A stretch of 11,213 nt of DNA from DASUFP01 sp036274495 (GCA_036274495.1 DASUFP010000004.1:1-11213); one strand, 5' to 3'; shown: positions 1 to 8,522, counted from the first letter of the stretch. A program made the numbers and translations. Notes: generated from the sequence alone by a model not told the origin.

Positions 1-991
1 GCATCAGCTGACTGCTGATAATCCTGCTTTGTTCTGCTTTGTCAAGCGAATCACGTAGTTGAACATAGATAATATTTATTTTATTTGACAAATCATGATC
101 ACCGGTAAGGGAGGCCATTGTCAGTTTTTTAAGATAAGCCTCTTTCAGCAATTTGGCTGTAGAAAGCTGGGACGATAAACCTTCTGATAATTCAAAAGCT
201 TTGATAGCTTCATCATAGTGTAATTGTTTCATCTGAATTATTCCCTTGTCCCGTAATACCATTGCCTGTCCTGCTGTATTTTTACTTTGCTCAAAAACTT
301 TATTTGCCGACTCAAGATATACGGCAGCAGAGTCGTAGGCCCGGTTTCTGATGGCTAATTCTGCAAGCTGTATCCCGATCCTGGATTTTTGGTCGGGATT
401 AACTATGGCTTTGTACGATTTTAAAAACCATTGTGCGGAATTATCAAAATTTCGGGAAGCAAACCATGACTGGGCGATAAGTGCATCTATGTAAGCCATT
501 CCTTCATCCAATCCATTTTCTGAAAGAATGGAAGCGGCATAATTATATTCTTTTATAGCTGACTCAAACTCAAGATTCAGATAGTATACAAATCCTTTAT
601 AAACAGAGGCCCGCGCCTCATTTCTAGTATCATTAATCCTGTGAAATGCCTCCTGCGATTTCTTAAAATAACTTAATGCTGAATCGCGTGAATCGTTTTC
701 AAGTTCATTGAGTCCGAGATTCAATGAGGAAGTGCCAATCGCACCGGCATTGTTGTTTCTGATTGCTGTTTCAAGTTGTTTCAAATTAGCGGGTGCGGAT
801 CCGGCATACAGCCTGATGCTCGTTAAGGAAGGCTGGTAAAACATCCCCTCCTGGTCGGCTGACACTTCAAAAAGATTAAAAAGTTCCTGATTACGGGCCT
901 GGCCGGATAATTCCTGTGATCTGGCGGGTAACCCCAAAAGTGATTGGACAATGATCAGCAGCAGTACATACTTTTTTGAAAGGCCCGGCAT
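1..991 (-). CDS. Exported TPR-repeat protein, N-terminal part, cut by the window edge
   Basis: The frame is open from an ATG at 991 to the window edge, giving 330 residues with no stop. The first ~25 residues form a signal peptide (two lysines, then a leucine/isoleucine-rich core, probable cleavage near ARS-Q26). The rest is helical with recognisable tetratricopeptide units at about residues 85-118, 126-160, 166-199, 205-238 and 245-275, showing the usual small-residue and aromatic spacing (for example YDEAIKAFELSE). The visible end (RDSLDKAEQSR) resembles the stretch that often precedes a membrane helix and a histidine kinase, SpoIIE-type phosphatase or DNA-binding domain in Bacteroidota TPR sensors; this is family knowledge, and that C-terminal part is not visible here. 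It lies 90 bp after the ABC ATPase on the same strand, so it may be co-transcribed or may be a separate unit. Output domain and function remain unknown. Confidence 0.85.
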   Translation of the reverse strand, partial: MPGLSKKYVLLLIIVQSLLGLPARSQELSGQARNQELFNLFEVSADQEGMFYQPSLTSIRLYAGSAPANLKQLETAIRNNNAGAIGTSSLNLGLNELENDSRDSALSYFKKSQEAFHRINDTRNEARASVYKGFVYYLNLEFESAIKEYNYAASILSENGLDEGMAYIDALIAQSWFASRNFDNSAQWFLKSYKAIVNPDQKSRIGIQLAELAIRNRAYDSAAVYLESANKVFEQSKNTAGQAMVLRDKGIIQMKQLHYDEAIKAFELSEGLSSQLSTAKLLKEAYLKKLTMASLTGDHDLSNKINIIYVQLRDSLDKAEQSRIISSQLM

Positions 992-1047
992 AATGGCAAA
1001 TATATTAATATTCCGGGGGAGCGTTTCAGGCTGTTTCTGATTAATTG

Positions 1048-1081
1048 ATCCGGTACGGATGGATTTCAACAGGCTTGAAAT
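1048..1081. repeat. Two adjacent small inverted repeats in the ATPase-TPR gap
   Basis: A perfect 7-bp dyad ATTTCAA-CAGGC-TTGAAAT (1063-1081) begins at the base right after the ATPase stop codon. A second dyad ATCCG-GTA-CGGAT (1048-1060) follows two bases later. Neither is followed by a T-run on the minus strand, so they are not typical intrinsic terminators. They could be an RNA-processing or stability structure between the two genes, or chance. Confidence 0.35.
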
Positions 1082-1756
1082 TCAGGAAATAATTTTACCG
1101 TCATCCATAACGATGATACGATCAGTATTTCTTGCAAAATCTTCATCGTGGGTTACTACCAGGATTGTCTGTTTTTGTTCAACAGCGATTTCTTTAAAAA
1201 TATCAAAGACAACTGCACTGTTTTTGCTGTCCAGGTTACCGGTGGGTTCATCCCCCATTAGAATAAGCGGATCATTTATCAATGAACGGGCAATAGCAAC
1301 CCTTTGTTTTTGACCGCCCGAAAGCTGATGGGCGGCTTTAGAGGCTTGGTTTTCAATGCCAAGTCTTTTCAACAGGCCAATAGCCTTAGCTTCAATCTCC
1401 GGCAATTCCAGTTTTGCCAGTTTAACCGCCGGAAGCATAACGTTTTTCAATACTGTAAATTCAGGCAGGAGGTAATGGAATTGGAAAACAAAACCAATCT
1501 TTTCATTTCTGATATGCGAAAGCTGATGGCCATTCATCTGAGTCATGGATTGACCATCAATAAAAAGTTCACCTTCGTAGTCGGTGTCCATTGTTGACAA
1601 AATGTAGAGCAACGTTGATTTTCCGCAACCCGATTTTCCGGTTATTGCCAGAAACTCGCCCGTAGAAACGGTAAATGAAATATTATTGAGTGCAGTAAAT
1701 TTAACGGGGTCGTGAAAATACTTTGTAACAGCGCGCGCTTCCAATACTGTTTTCAT
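1082..1756 (-). CDS. ABC transporter ATP-binding subunit, LolD/MacB/DevA-like
   Basis: This cytoplasmic ATPase of 224 residues energises the exporter whose permease is encoded just upstream. All hallmark motifs are intact: Walker A GKSGCGKST (about residues 40-48), Q-loop glutamine Q92, signature LSGGQ (145-149), Walker B LILMGDE (164-170) with catalytic glutamate, D-loop NLDS, and H-loop histidine H203. The PTGNLDS sequence after Walker B is typical of the LolD/MacB/FtsE group. I chose ATG 1756 because the family begins a few residues before the VLEARAVTKYF strand; a longer reading from 1831 would overlap the permease by about 70 bp. The start lies 4 bp after the permease stop, with CAGGGG upstream that may act as a ribosome binding site, so the two genes are probably translationally coupled. 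The substrate cannot be deduced from the ATPase. Confidence 0.95.
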   Translation of the reverse strand: MKTVLEARAVTKYFHDPVKFTALNNISFTVSTGEFLAITGKSGCGKSTLLYILSTMDTDYEGELFIDGQSMTQMNGHQLSHIRNEKIGFVFQFHYLLPEFTVLKNVMLPAVKLAKLELPEIEAKAIGLLKRLGIENQASKAAHQLSGGQKQRVAIARSLINDPLILMGDEPTGNLDSKNSAVVFDIFKEIAVEQKQTILVVTHDEDFARNTDRIIVMDDGKIIS

Positions 1757-1760
1757 ATGA

Positions 1761-3020
1761 TTATTTACCCCTGATAATGAGTACCGGATCAATTCTGCTG
1801 GCCTTCCTTGCCGGAAAATATCCTGCAACAAAAGTAGTAGCTAAAGAAAATACAAGTCCTATAACATAATACCAGGGATTGTAATTGATAGGATAAGTAT
1901 CTATTGCAGGCAGTGCCGCGGTTTTAAAAGGGATATGATCAATAATTATTGTAAAAACAGTACCGAATATCAAACCGCCGATCCCTCCGAGAATTCCAAT
2001 GACCATAGACATATTCATAAATATTTTACTGACATCGCCACCCGAAAAGCCTGTTGCTTTGAGAATAGCAATTGCATCCATTTTCTCATAAATCATCATA
2101 TTAAGAATGTTATATATGCCAAATCCGGCAACAATGAGTAATGTAACACTTACTGCATAAGTGATTATATTTCTTACCCGCGTGCCAGATTCAAATTGCG
2201 CGTTTGCTGTTTGAATATCTTCTGTATCAACGCCAAATCTCTTTTTAAATTCTTTTGCAATCTGAGGAGCCATAGCGACATCAGCTAGTTTAACTTGTAT
2301 ATCGGTGAAGTAACTTGAAGGCTCACCCATCAGTTTTTGAGCCGTGGCAATTGAAGAATAACTTTGAATGTCGTCCACTGTTGCAAGTCCGAGCTGAAAA
2401 ATTCCAACAACTTTTAAAGGCGTCCTGTCGCCTTTGGCATTGGTTACATAAATGGTTTCGCCAAGATTAACCAACATTTTATCTGCGACTCCCTTACCAA
2501 GAATAATGCTGTTGGTTACTTTTTCAAGGTCAGCCGAATTTCCTGCAATCATATAGTCATTAAACCTGTAATGCTTATTTTCTATATTGATATCAATGCC
2601 ATTAATTATTCCATTTAAATCGATAGCTCCGAGATTATAAAAAACCTGGGCATTAATTTTTGGTGAAACAGCTATCACCCGTGAATCGTTTTTGAGTGCT
2701 TTTATTATAGCAAGGCTGTTATATATTTCCACGCGGGTATTTGCCGGTTTTACAGAGCTTATGAACGGATAAGACGATTTAAGCGAATCCACTTGCTCAA
2801 TTGGCTGAATTTCGGTTGCAGTGATGTTATTGTAAATGCGAACATGGGGTGTTCGGTTCAAAATCAAACTATCAAGCATGCCATTCAATCCGGTCATAAA
2901 ACTAACCAATGTAATAAACATGGTTATTCCAAAAGTGACCCCTACTGCCGCAATAACTGAATGACGCAGGCGGGCAAGCATCAATGTTTTTGCGATGTCA
3001 AGTAACATCGGAATTTTCAT
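1761..3020 (-). CDS. ABC transporter permease, MacB/FtsX-type (DevC/LolC-like)
   Basis: This inner-membrane protein of 419 residues has the MacB-type layout: one N-terminal membrane helix (about 21-45), a large periplasmic domain (about 46-283), then three C-terminal helices (about 284-310, 337-361 and 383-402). The cytoplasmic loop EKMDAIAILKATGFSGGDV (312-330) matches the coupling segment seen in LolC/LolE/MacB proteins, and the tail RKASRIDPVLIIRGK is a typical family ending. No ATPase is fused to it; the ATPase is the separate gene downstream. Its ATG overlaps the adaptor stop codon in an ATGA arrangement (3017-3020), a sign of translational coupling. The family moves lipids, lipoproteins, peptides or small molecules across the envelope by mechanotransmission rather than by classical alternating access. 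With a HlyD-type partner, a DevBCA/MacAB-like exporter is more likely than a lipoprotein-sorting Lol complex. The substrate is unknown. Confidence 0.93.
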   Translation of the reverse strand: MKIPMLLDIAKTLMLARLRHSVIAAVGVTFGITMFITLVSFMTGLNGMLDSLILNRTPHVRIYNNITATEIQPIEQVDSLKSSYPFISSVKPANTRVEIYNSLAIIKALKNDSRVIAVSPKINAQVFYNLGAIDLNGIINGIDINIENKHYRFNDYMIAGNSADLEKVTNSIILGKGVADKMLVNLGETIYVTNAKGDRTPLKVVGIFQLGLATVDDIQSYSSIATAQKLMGEPSSYFTDIQVKLADVAMAPQIAKEFKKRFGVDTEDIQTANAQFESGTRVRNIITYAVSVTLLIVAGFGIYNILNMMIYEKMDAIAILKATGFSGGDVSKIFMNMSMVIGILGGIGGLIFGTVFTIIIDHIPFKTAALPAIDTYPINYNPWYYVIGLVFSLATTFVAGYFPARKASRIDPVLIIRGK

Positions 3021-4114
3021 TTCTTTGGGAGGTAAATAGTTGTGCCGGCAGAAATACCGTCAGTTATTTCAGCATAATTAAGATCGGAAATTCCGATTTT
3101 AACAGCGGTGGTTTCATTTGGTGCCGTCAGGACCTTGTTTTCGTTTATCAGATAACTAGCAGGGATAGTCAGTGCGTTTTTTTTAGTTCTGATAAGGATG
3201 TTCGCCTCTAATGTGAGATTTGGAATTAATCTCTCTGGTTGCTTTATAAAAGTTGCATAAGCCATTATTGTTCTCGTGCGTTCATTCATAATTGGTTCAA
3301 AGCGAGTGATAATGCCTTCGAATAACTGACCTTTATAGCTGTCCATTGTTACAAAAACAGGCAGGCCCGGCTTGATTTTAGCAATGTCATATTCATCTAT
3401 TTGCAATTCCATTTCATACTGATTGGAACTGCCAATCACAGCCAGTGGTAACTGAGGTGTAATCAGTTCACCCGGGTCGCGTAAAACAGAAAAGATAATG
3501 CCGTCCAGTGAACTTTTGATGATGTAATCTGATTGTTGTTTCAGCGAAATTTTGTAATTATTTTGTGCCTGCAGGTAGGCGTCGTCCAGGTCGTTTTTCA
3601 ACTGTTTATATTGCAGTTTTAGGGATTCGTATTCTGTAGTTGAAGATTGAAAGGCAAGCTCTCTTTTTTCAAGATCCTGTTTTGAACCTACCTGTGAATC
3701 CCATAGCGTTTTCTGCCTGACTAATAAAAGACTGTCGTTACTCAGCTTATCCTTCGCCAGTCTTAACCGGGCTTCCATATCGAGTAGTAACGAGGACGAC
3801 TGGCTGCTTTTCCGTTTGGATTGCTCCAAAGCGATGGCCGCGTTATGTGCGGCAATTTCGGAAACAGTATTGTCGATTTTAAAAAGCGGTGTGCCCGTTT
3901 TAACGGTGTCTCCTTCTGTAATCAGCACTTCATGTAAGATGCCGGTAGTTGAAGAATAAACATCGTATTGTCCGGAGGCTTTTATTACGCCGGAGGCATA
4001 AACCGATTCAGTAATATCCCTGAGGGTGGGTTTTATTGGCGCAGGTCCCGACTGACAGGAAAATAAAATGACAACCCATACGATATTGGGGATCTTTAAG
4101 CTCAGGCCTTTCAT
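3017..4114 (-). CDS. HlyD/MacA-family periplasmic adaptor, probable lipoprotein
   Basis: This 365-residue membrane-fusion protein would link the ABC permease to an outer-membrane channel. The N-terminus (residues 1-20) is a lipoprotein-like signal ending LFSC, so Cys20 is probably lipidated, although phenylalanine at the -2 position is less usual. A first half-lipoyl segment lies at about 46-82 (GILHEVLITEGDTVKTGTPLFKID) and is followed by a long charged helical hairpin (about 83-195, with coiled-coil pattern). The second half-lipoyl segment is at about 196-228 (SSLDGIIFSVLRDPGELI), then a beta-barrel domain (about 232-310) and a short membrane-proximal domain. The layout is that of MacA, DevB and RND-type adaptors. 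The stop overlaps the permease start by 4 bp, and the gene lies 67 bp after the amidohydrolase homologue. No TolC-like gene is present in the window, so the outer-membrane partner must be encoded elsewhere. Confidence 0.92.
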   Translation of the reverse strand: MKGLSLKIPNIVWVVILFSCQSGPAPIKPTLRDITESVYASGVIKASGQYDVYSSTTGILHEVLITEGDTVKTGTPLFKIDNTVSEIAAHNAAIALEQSKRKSSQSSSLLLDMEARLRLAKDKLSNDSLLLVRQKTLWDSQVGSKQDLEKRELAFQSSTTEYESLKLQYKQLKNDLDDAYLQAQNNYKISLKQQSDYIIKSSLDGIIFSVLRDPGELITPQLPLAVIGSSNQYEMELQIDEYDIAKIKPGLPVFVTMDSYKGQLFEGIITRFEPIMNERTRTIMAYATFIKQPERLIPNLTLEANILIRTKKNALTIPASYLINENKVLTAPNETTAVKIGISDLNYAEITDGISAGTTIYLPKK

Positions 4115-4181
4115 TGGCCTAAGATAAATAAATTGCCGATTTTAGTTTATATGATTGTTGTCAGGTCCGCTGAAAAACCTA

Positions 4182-5483
4182 TTATTTAAGACCGTATTTA
4201 TCTCTGAATTTGCGGTTCAGGGCAGTCTGGATATTTCTTAAATCGATGGACCTTCCGTTAATCCAGGCTGATTGTACACTGTTTGTTTTCATATCAAAAA
4301 TGTCACCTGACGAGAGGAAAAAGGTGGCGGACTTGCCCTCCTCCAATGTGCCATAGGTATCGAGAATGCCCAATATCGCCGCCGGGTCGCGAGTAACAGC
4401 AGAAAGAATTTCTTCTTTCGTCAGTCCGTAAGCCGATGCAGTACCTGACTGGAAAGGAAGGTTACGCACTTGCCAAAAACCCGGTTCGCTGATAGCGATT
4501 TGAATACCTGCATTGTGCAGTATCGCCGGTAGCCTATAAGGGAGGTCAACAGCTTCATCTTCTCTTGATGGAAGTTTGTGTGTGTTTGAAATCACAACCG
4601 GAATATTACGCGCCTTTAACAGGTCAGTTACCATCCAGGAGTCTTCACCTCCAACCAAAACCATGGATATGCCAAATTCATGACACATGTCCGCCGCCGA
4701 AATAATTTCTTTCACATAGCCGCAATGCACAAATAATTTTTTTGAGCCTGTAAAGAGCCCCCGCATGGCTTCAAGATTCAGGTTAATTTTATCAGGGGAA
4801 TTAATTCCGGAATAAGCTGAGGCATCTGCAAATAAATTGTGGAGTTTTTCTATCTCTGAAGCAATTTTCTTTTCCTGCTCCTGCTGGGATTTCCCGGGAC
4901 TTGATGGAGAAATTTGCATACCGGGCCAATTTAAATGAATACCAGCATCTGATTTTACCATTGCGTCTTCCCAGTTCCATGCATCCAGCTGTACAACCGA
5001 CGACTGACCCGATATACGTGCTCCGCCGGGGGCTATTTCGGCGAGAAGAATCCCGTTTGATCGAACTGTCGGGGTGACTTTCGAATCGGTATTGTAGGCA
5101 ATTATGGAGCGCGCTGAAGGATTCATTTCCCCTGTTTCCGACTGATCATTTGTTGCCCGTACCGCTTCAATTTCATTTAAACCAAGTTGCGTATTCAAAG
5201 CAATCAAACCCGGGTAAAGGTGCATGCCTTCGGCAGAAATAATAGTGTCAAAGGCACTCTTGTTCAGCCGTACTATGGAAGCGTCTCCTACCAGGACGAT
5301 CTTGCCGTTGGCAAATCCTAAAACGCTGTTGTTTATTACTGTACCATTGCCCAGGTGTGCTGTTGCACCCATTATGAGAATCCGTTTGGTTTGTGCAGGT
5401 GCTGGTATTGGCTGTTGAGCAGATAACGGGGTTATCGCCACAGATAACAATATTGTGGTGAAAATAAATTTAATGATATTCAT
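4182..5483 (-). CDS. Exported amidohydrolase-like protein, apparently without its metal site
   Basis: The 433-residue product has a clear signal peptide (MNIIKF... with cleavage near LSA-QQ, residues 22-24). The body has the small beta domain and barrel pattern of the amidohydrolase superfamily: NGKIVLVGD near residue 60, the strand-1 end LYPGLI at 89-94, and the C-terminal GTLEEGKSATFFL and INGR motifs (378-411). Where active members have DxHxH after PGLI, this protein reads ALNTQ (95-99), and the later strand that usually carries IEHG reads VLVGGEDSW. One histidine survives in FVHCG (H253). I infer a catalytically inactive or strongly altered protein. It aligns along its length with the first half of the neighbouring large amidohydrolase (for example FGISMVLVGGEDSW against FGFKYIIKGSGDEY), so the two probably arose by duplication. 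It starts 27 bp after that gene and is likely co-transcribed with it. Its function is unknown. Confidence 0.85.
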   Translation of the reverse strand: MNIIKFIFTTILLSVAITPLSAQQPIPAPAQTKRILIMGATAHLGNGTVINNSVLGFANGKIVLVGDASIVRLNKSAFDTIISAEGMHLYPGLIALNTQLGLNEIEAVRATNDQSETGEMNPSARSIIAYNTDSKVTPTVRSNGILLAEIAPGGARISGQSSVVQLDAWNWEDAMVKSDAGIHLNWPGMQISPSSPGKSQQEQEKKIASEIEKLHNLFADASAYSGINSPDKINLNLEAMRGLFTGSKKLFVHCGYVKEIISAADMCHEFGISMVLVGGEDSWMVTDLLKARNIPVVISNTHKLPSREDEAVDLPYRLPAILHNAGIQIAISEPGFWQVRNLPFQSGTASAYGLTKEEILSAVTRDPAAILGILDTYGTLEEGKSATFFLSSGDIFDMKTNSVQSAWINGRSIDLRNIQTALNRKFRDKYGLK

Positions 5484-5510
5484 TTATGTTGCAGGTATTT
5501 CAATGGAGAA

Positions 5511-8507
5511 TTACTGATCAATATCGTCTATGCAGTGGTGCAAAAATTCAGGTTTATACGGGGGTCTTTTCAGACCGGTTTTAGGAATGTTGTTTTTAAC
5601 AGCAGCCATTTTAGCAATTAACCGTCCGCGTTCCGACTCAACCGAAGCCCTTAACAAACTATCGCGTTCCATGTCAAAATATAAGGTGCCGTCAATGTAC
5701 GTCTGAACAACCTTTGCATATACCGAAAGAGGATTATCAGTCCAGAGTACCACATCGGCATCTTTGCCGACTTTTATGCTCCCTACTTTTTGATCAATAT
5801 GTAAAAGTTTAGCGGGATTCAACGTCACAAACTTTAGCGCTTCTTCTTCACTTACACCGCCGTATTTTACTGCTTTTGCTGCTTCCTGATTGAGGCGTCT
5901 TGCCATTTCGGCATCATCTGAATTGTATGCAGTTGTTATTCCCATATCGTGCAAAATGGAACCATTGTAAGGAATTGCTTCCATCACCTCAAACTTGTAG
6001 GCCCACCAGTCGGAAAAAGTGGATGCGCCGGCTCCATGAGCCTTCATTTTATCTGCAACTTTATAACCCTCAAGTATGTGCGTAAAGGTATTGATGTGAA
6101 ATCCGAATGTATCTGCAACGTGCATCAGCATATTGATTTCACTTTGTTCGTATGAATGACAGGTTACAAATCGTGTACTGTTCAATATTTCAGCAAGCGT
6201 TTCTAGCTGCAGGTCGCGACGAGGAGCTGTTTTCCCTTTGCCGCCATTACCGTATTGTTTCCATTCCTGCTGATAATTTCTGGCTCTGTTAAATGCATCA
6301 ACATAAACTTGCTCAACACCCATCCGCGATTGCGGATACCGGACTGTATATTTCTCTCCCCAGTTTGATTGCTTGACATTTTCGCCCAGGGCAAATTTTA
6401 TAAATCCGGGGGCGCCTGCGAATTTCATTTCCTCTGCGTTGCGGCCCCATCGTAACTTCACTATTGCCGACTGTCCCCCAATCGGATTGCATGATCCGTG
6501 TAAGAGCTGAGAAGTGGTTACTCCCCCTGATAATTGCCGGTAAATATTAATGTCATCAGGATCAATAACATCTCCGATTCTTACTTCAGCTGTTACAGAA
6601 TGAGAACATTCGTTTACGTCACCGCTTATAGCAATATGAGAATGCTCATCTATGATTCCCGGTGTAAGATGTTTTCCGGTACCATCAATTATTTTTGCTC
6701 CCGCGGCATTTAAATTTTGGCCGATAGCAGCGATTTTCCCGTTTTCAATTAATACATCATAGTTTTTCAGAACACCTTCGGCTTCGTTTGTCCATACCGT
6801 TACATTCCTGAATAAGACAGTCTGAGGAGTCGGCAGTGTATCAAATCCAAATGCCTTGTCGGGAAACCATACTTTTCCTTCCGGAATATCAGCCGAAGAT
6901 GCGGTGTCGCCCGGTAAAATATCAACATTTTCACTGATTCTTACCGCTGACCAGGAGATGGGTGTTCCTGCCGAATCGATTCCTGTACCACTGAATTTAC
7001 CGCTTGATGTTGCATATCCTGTAAGAACATGTTTGCCTTTGTCGGAACCTTTCATCTTATTGTAGCGAATCAGCAGTGTTCCGTTTTCCCACGTAACATC
7101 TGCTTTTGTTTTAGACGTGTCTTCCGTAATATAGCTAATCAGTTTCCATGGATTCCCGTTGATGTGTAACTGAAACGGGGCGAATGGTTTAATTGTAACT
7201 TCGTAGAGGCCTCTTACATCAGCTGAAGGAATATCATTTATGACAAATCTTTTACCGGCAACCCAATTTTCGAGAATAACGGTACTGTCGTTGAAGATTT
7301 TTCCTGAAGTAATAAGAAAATCGGCAAGCATTCCGGGTTTGAGTGATCCTGCAATTTTATCGATGCCCAGTAGTTGAGCAGCACTACGGGTACATGCTTC
7401 AAGTGCTATGTTTTCCGGCAGTCCTGCTTCAATAGTTTTTCTGACAGCATTTACAAATTGTACAGGATCTTTTAATCCCATTGATGTAAAAGCAAATGGT
7501 ACGCCTGCATGATATAAAATAGCGGGATTGGCCGGAGCCATTTCCCAGTGTTTTAAATCCTGAAGGGAAATGTTGAGGGCATCATAAGGATCGGTAACAT
7601 CATAAGGTTCCGGGAAATTGAGAGGTAAAATAAAGGAACTGCCGGTATTTTTTATTTCCGCCACTCTCCGGTATTCATCTCCGCTGCCTTTGATGATGTA
7701 TTTGAAACCAAATTCGTCAGCGATTTTCGCGCATCTGATTGACTGCATTCTTCCTCCCGATTCAAAAAATCTGGGCAACGCTATGGTTTCATTCCAGGCC
7801 TCGAGAGAGATATTGTGTTCCGGATAGTTCTTTTGTGATGCATACCATTTTGCATCTAATTCAGTTTGTCGGAGTAATGCTATGGCACCCATTTCACTTG
7901 TTGGGTATTCCTGTCGGGAGGTGCCCTTGTCAAACGAATAACAGGTTCCGGCTTTTTCCCTGATAAAGAGTTTATTTTCCTTTTCGGTTCCCAGGGTGAC
8001 TATGGCGGAGGTGCCTCTGGCAATGCCGTCGCGGTACAACGTCATGGCGACGCCAAATCCGGCCTTTCGTAATGAATCGGATTTCAGAGGGTCCCTTTTA
8101 AATAACAGCCTTGCTTCAGTTTCGGGGCGAATGGCCTGATTCCAGGCATAGGCTCCCTGAGTGAGCGTTTGCAGCTGTGTGCCCTGATTGTTTTCCTGGC
8201 CTTTTATCTCAGGCATACCCAGATCAGTGTAGGGGTCTATAAAAGAGGGATAAACCGATTTGCCCTTTAAATCAATTATGGAGGCTCCCTGAGGGATTTT
8301 GACATTTGTGCCGACGGATACAATCCTTCCTTCCAGAATCAGCAGTGTGCCTTTGTCGATTGTTGTTTCGGAATCAATAATAATTCGGCCATTAATAAAC
8401 GCATAGGGAATTTTACGTTCGTCGGTTACCCCGTTCACCGGAAAGGTAACCTGAGCCGATGATCGGATGACAATTGCAATCAGCAGGAGCGTCAGTATTT
8501 TTTTCAT
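5511..8507 (-). CDS. Exported two-domain amidohydrolase (inactive N-half, active-type C-half)
   Basis: This 998-residue protein begins with a signal peptide (MKKILTLLLIAIVIRSSAQ). The first domain (about 30-425) has the amidohydrolase frame, but its metal motif is replaced: PSFIDPYTDLG has Tyr and Asp where HxH belongs. A beta-rich linker follows (about 430-560). The second domain (about 565-945) looks catalytically competent, with HSH at 622-624, Lys704 in FIKFALGEN as a possible carbamylated bridging lysine, His784 (VTCHSYEQ), His810 (FTHILEG) and Asp864/865 (NSDD). It ends with the usual GSIKVGKDADVVLW motif. It belongs to the imidazolonepropionase/prolidase-like amidohydrolases, metal-dependent enzymes acting on C-N bonds; the true substrate cannot be read from sequence. 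I chose ATG 8507, giving a normal signal peptide; the frame also opens at a TTG six codons earlier (8525). The 433-residue homologue lies downstream in the same direction. Confidence 0.9.
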   Translation of the reverse strand: MKKILTLLLIAIVIRSSAQVTFPVNGVTDERKIPYAFINGRIIIDSETTIDKGTLLILEGRIVSVGTNVKIPQGASIIDLKGKSVYPSFIDPYTDLGMPEIKGQENNQGTQLQTLTQGAYAWNQAIRPETEARLLFKRDPLKSDSLRKAGFGVAMTLYRDGIARGTSAIVTLGTEKENKLFIREKAGTCYSFDKGTSRQEYPTSEMGAIALLRQTELDAKWYASQKNYPEHNISLEAWNETIALPRFFESGGRMQSIRCAKIADEFGFKYIIKGSGDEYRRVAEIKNTGSSFILPLNFPEPYDVTDPYDALNISLQDLKHWEMAPANPAILYHAGVPFAFTSMGLKDPVQFVNAVRKTIEAGLPENIALEACTRSAAQLLGIDKIAGSLKPGMLADFLITSGKIFNDSTVILENWVAGKRFVINDIPSADVRGLYEVTIKPFAPFQLHINGNPWKLISYITEDTSKTKADVTWENGTLLIRYNKMKGSDKGKHVLTGYATSSGKFSGTGIDSAGTPISWSAVRISENVDILPGDTASSADIPEGKVWFPDKAFGFDTLPTPQTVLFRNVTVWTNEAEGVLKNYDVLIENGKIAAIGQNLNAAGAKIIDGTGKHLTPGIIDEHSHIAISGDVNECSHSVTAEVRIGDVIDPDDINIYRQLSGGVTTSQLLHGSCNPIGGQSAIVKLRWGRNAEEMKFAGAPGFIKFALGENVKQSNWGEKYTVRYPQSRMGVEQVYVDAFNRARNYQQEWKQYGNGGKGKTAPRRDLQLETLAEILNSTRFVTCHSYEQSEINMLMHVADTFGFHINTFTHILEGYKVADKMKAHGAGASTFSDWWAYKFEVMEAIPYNGSILHDMGITTAYNSDDAEMARRLNQEAAKAVKYGGVSEEEALKFVTLNPAKLLHIDQKVGSIKVGKDADVVLWTDNPLSVYAKVVQTYIDGTLYFDMERDSLLRASVESERGRLIAKMAAVKNNIPKTGLKRPPYKPEFLHHCIDDIDQ

Positions 8508-8522
8508 AATCTTCAGAATATG

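Noticed and set aside
997..1004. Perfect TATATTTG -7 box (minus strand) just before the TPR gene
   Set aside because: It sits only 5 bp from the ATG at 991, which would give an almost leaderless mRNA, and there is no TTTG or TTG at the expected -33 position.
1757..1831. Longer ATPase reading from 1831
   Set aside because: It overlaps the permease C-terminus by about 70 bp and adds residues unlike any ABC ATPase N-terminus.
6203..6394. Open frame of 63 residues on the minus strand inside the large amidohydrolase
   Set aside because: It is a shifted frame of a clearly coding region and has no start context or recognisable domain.
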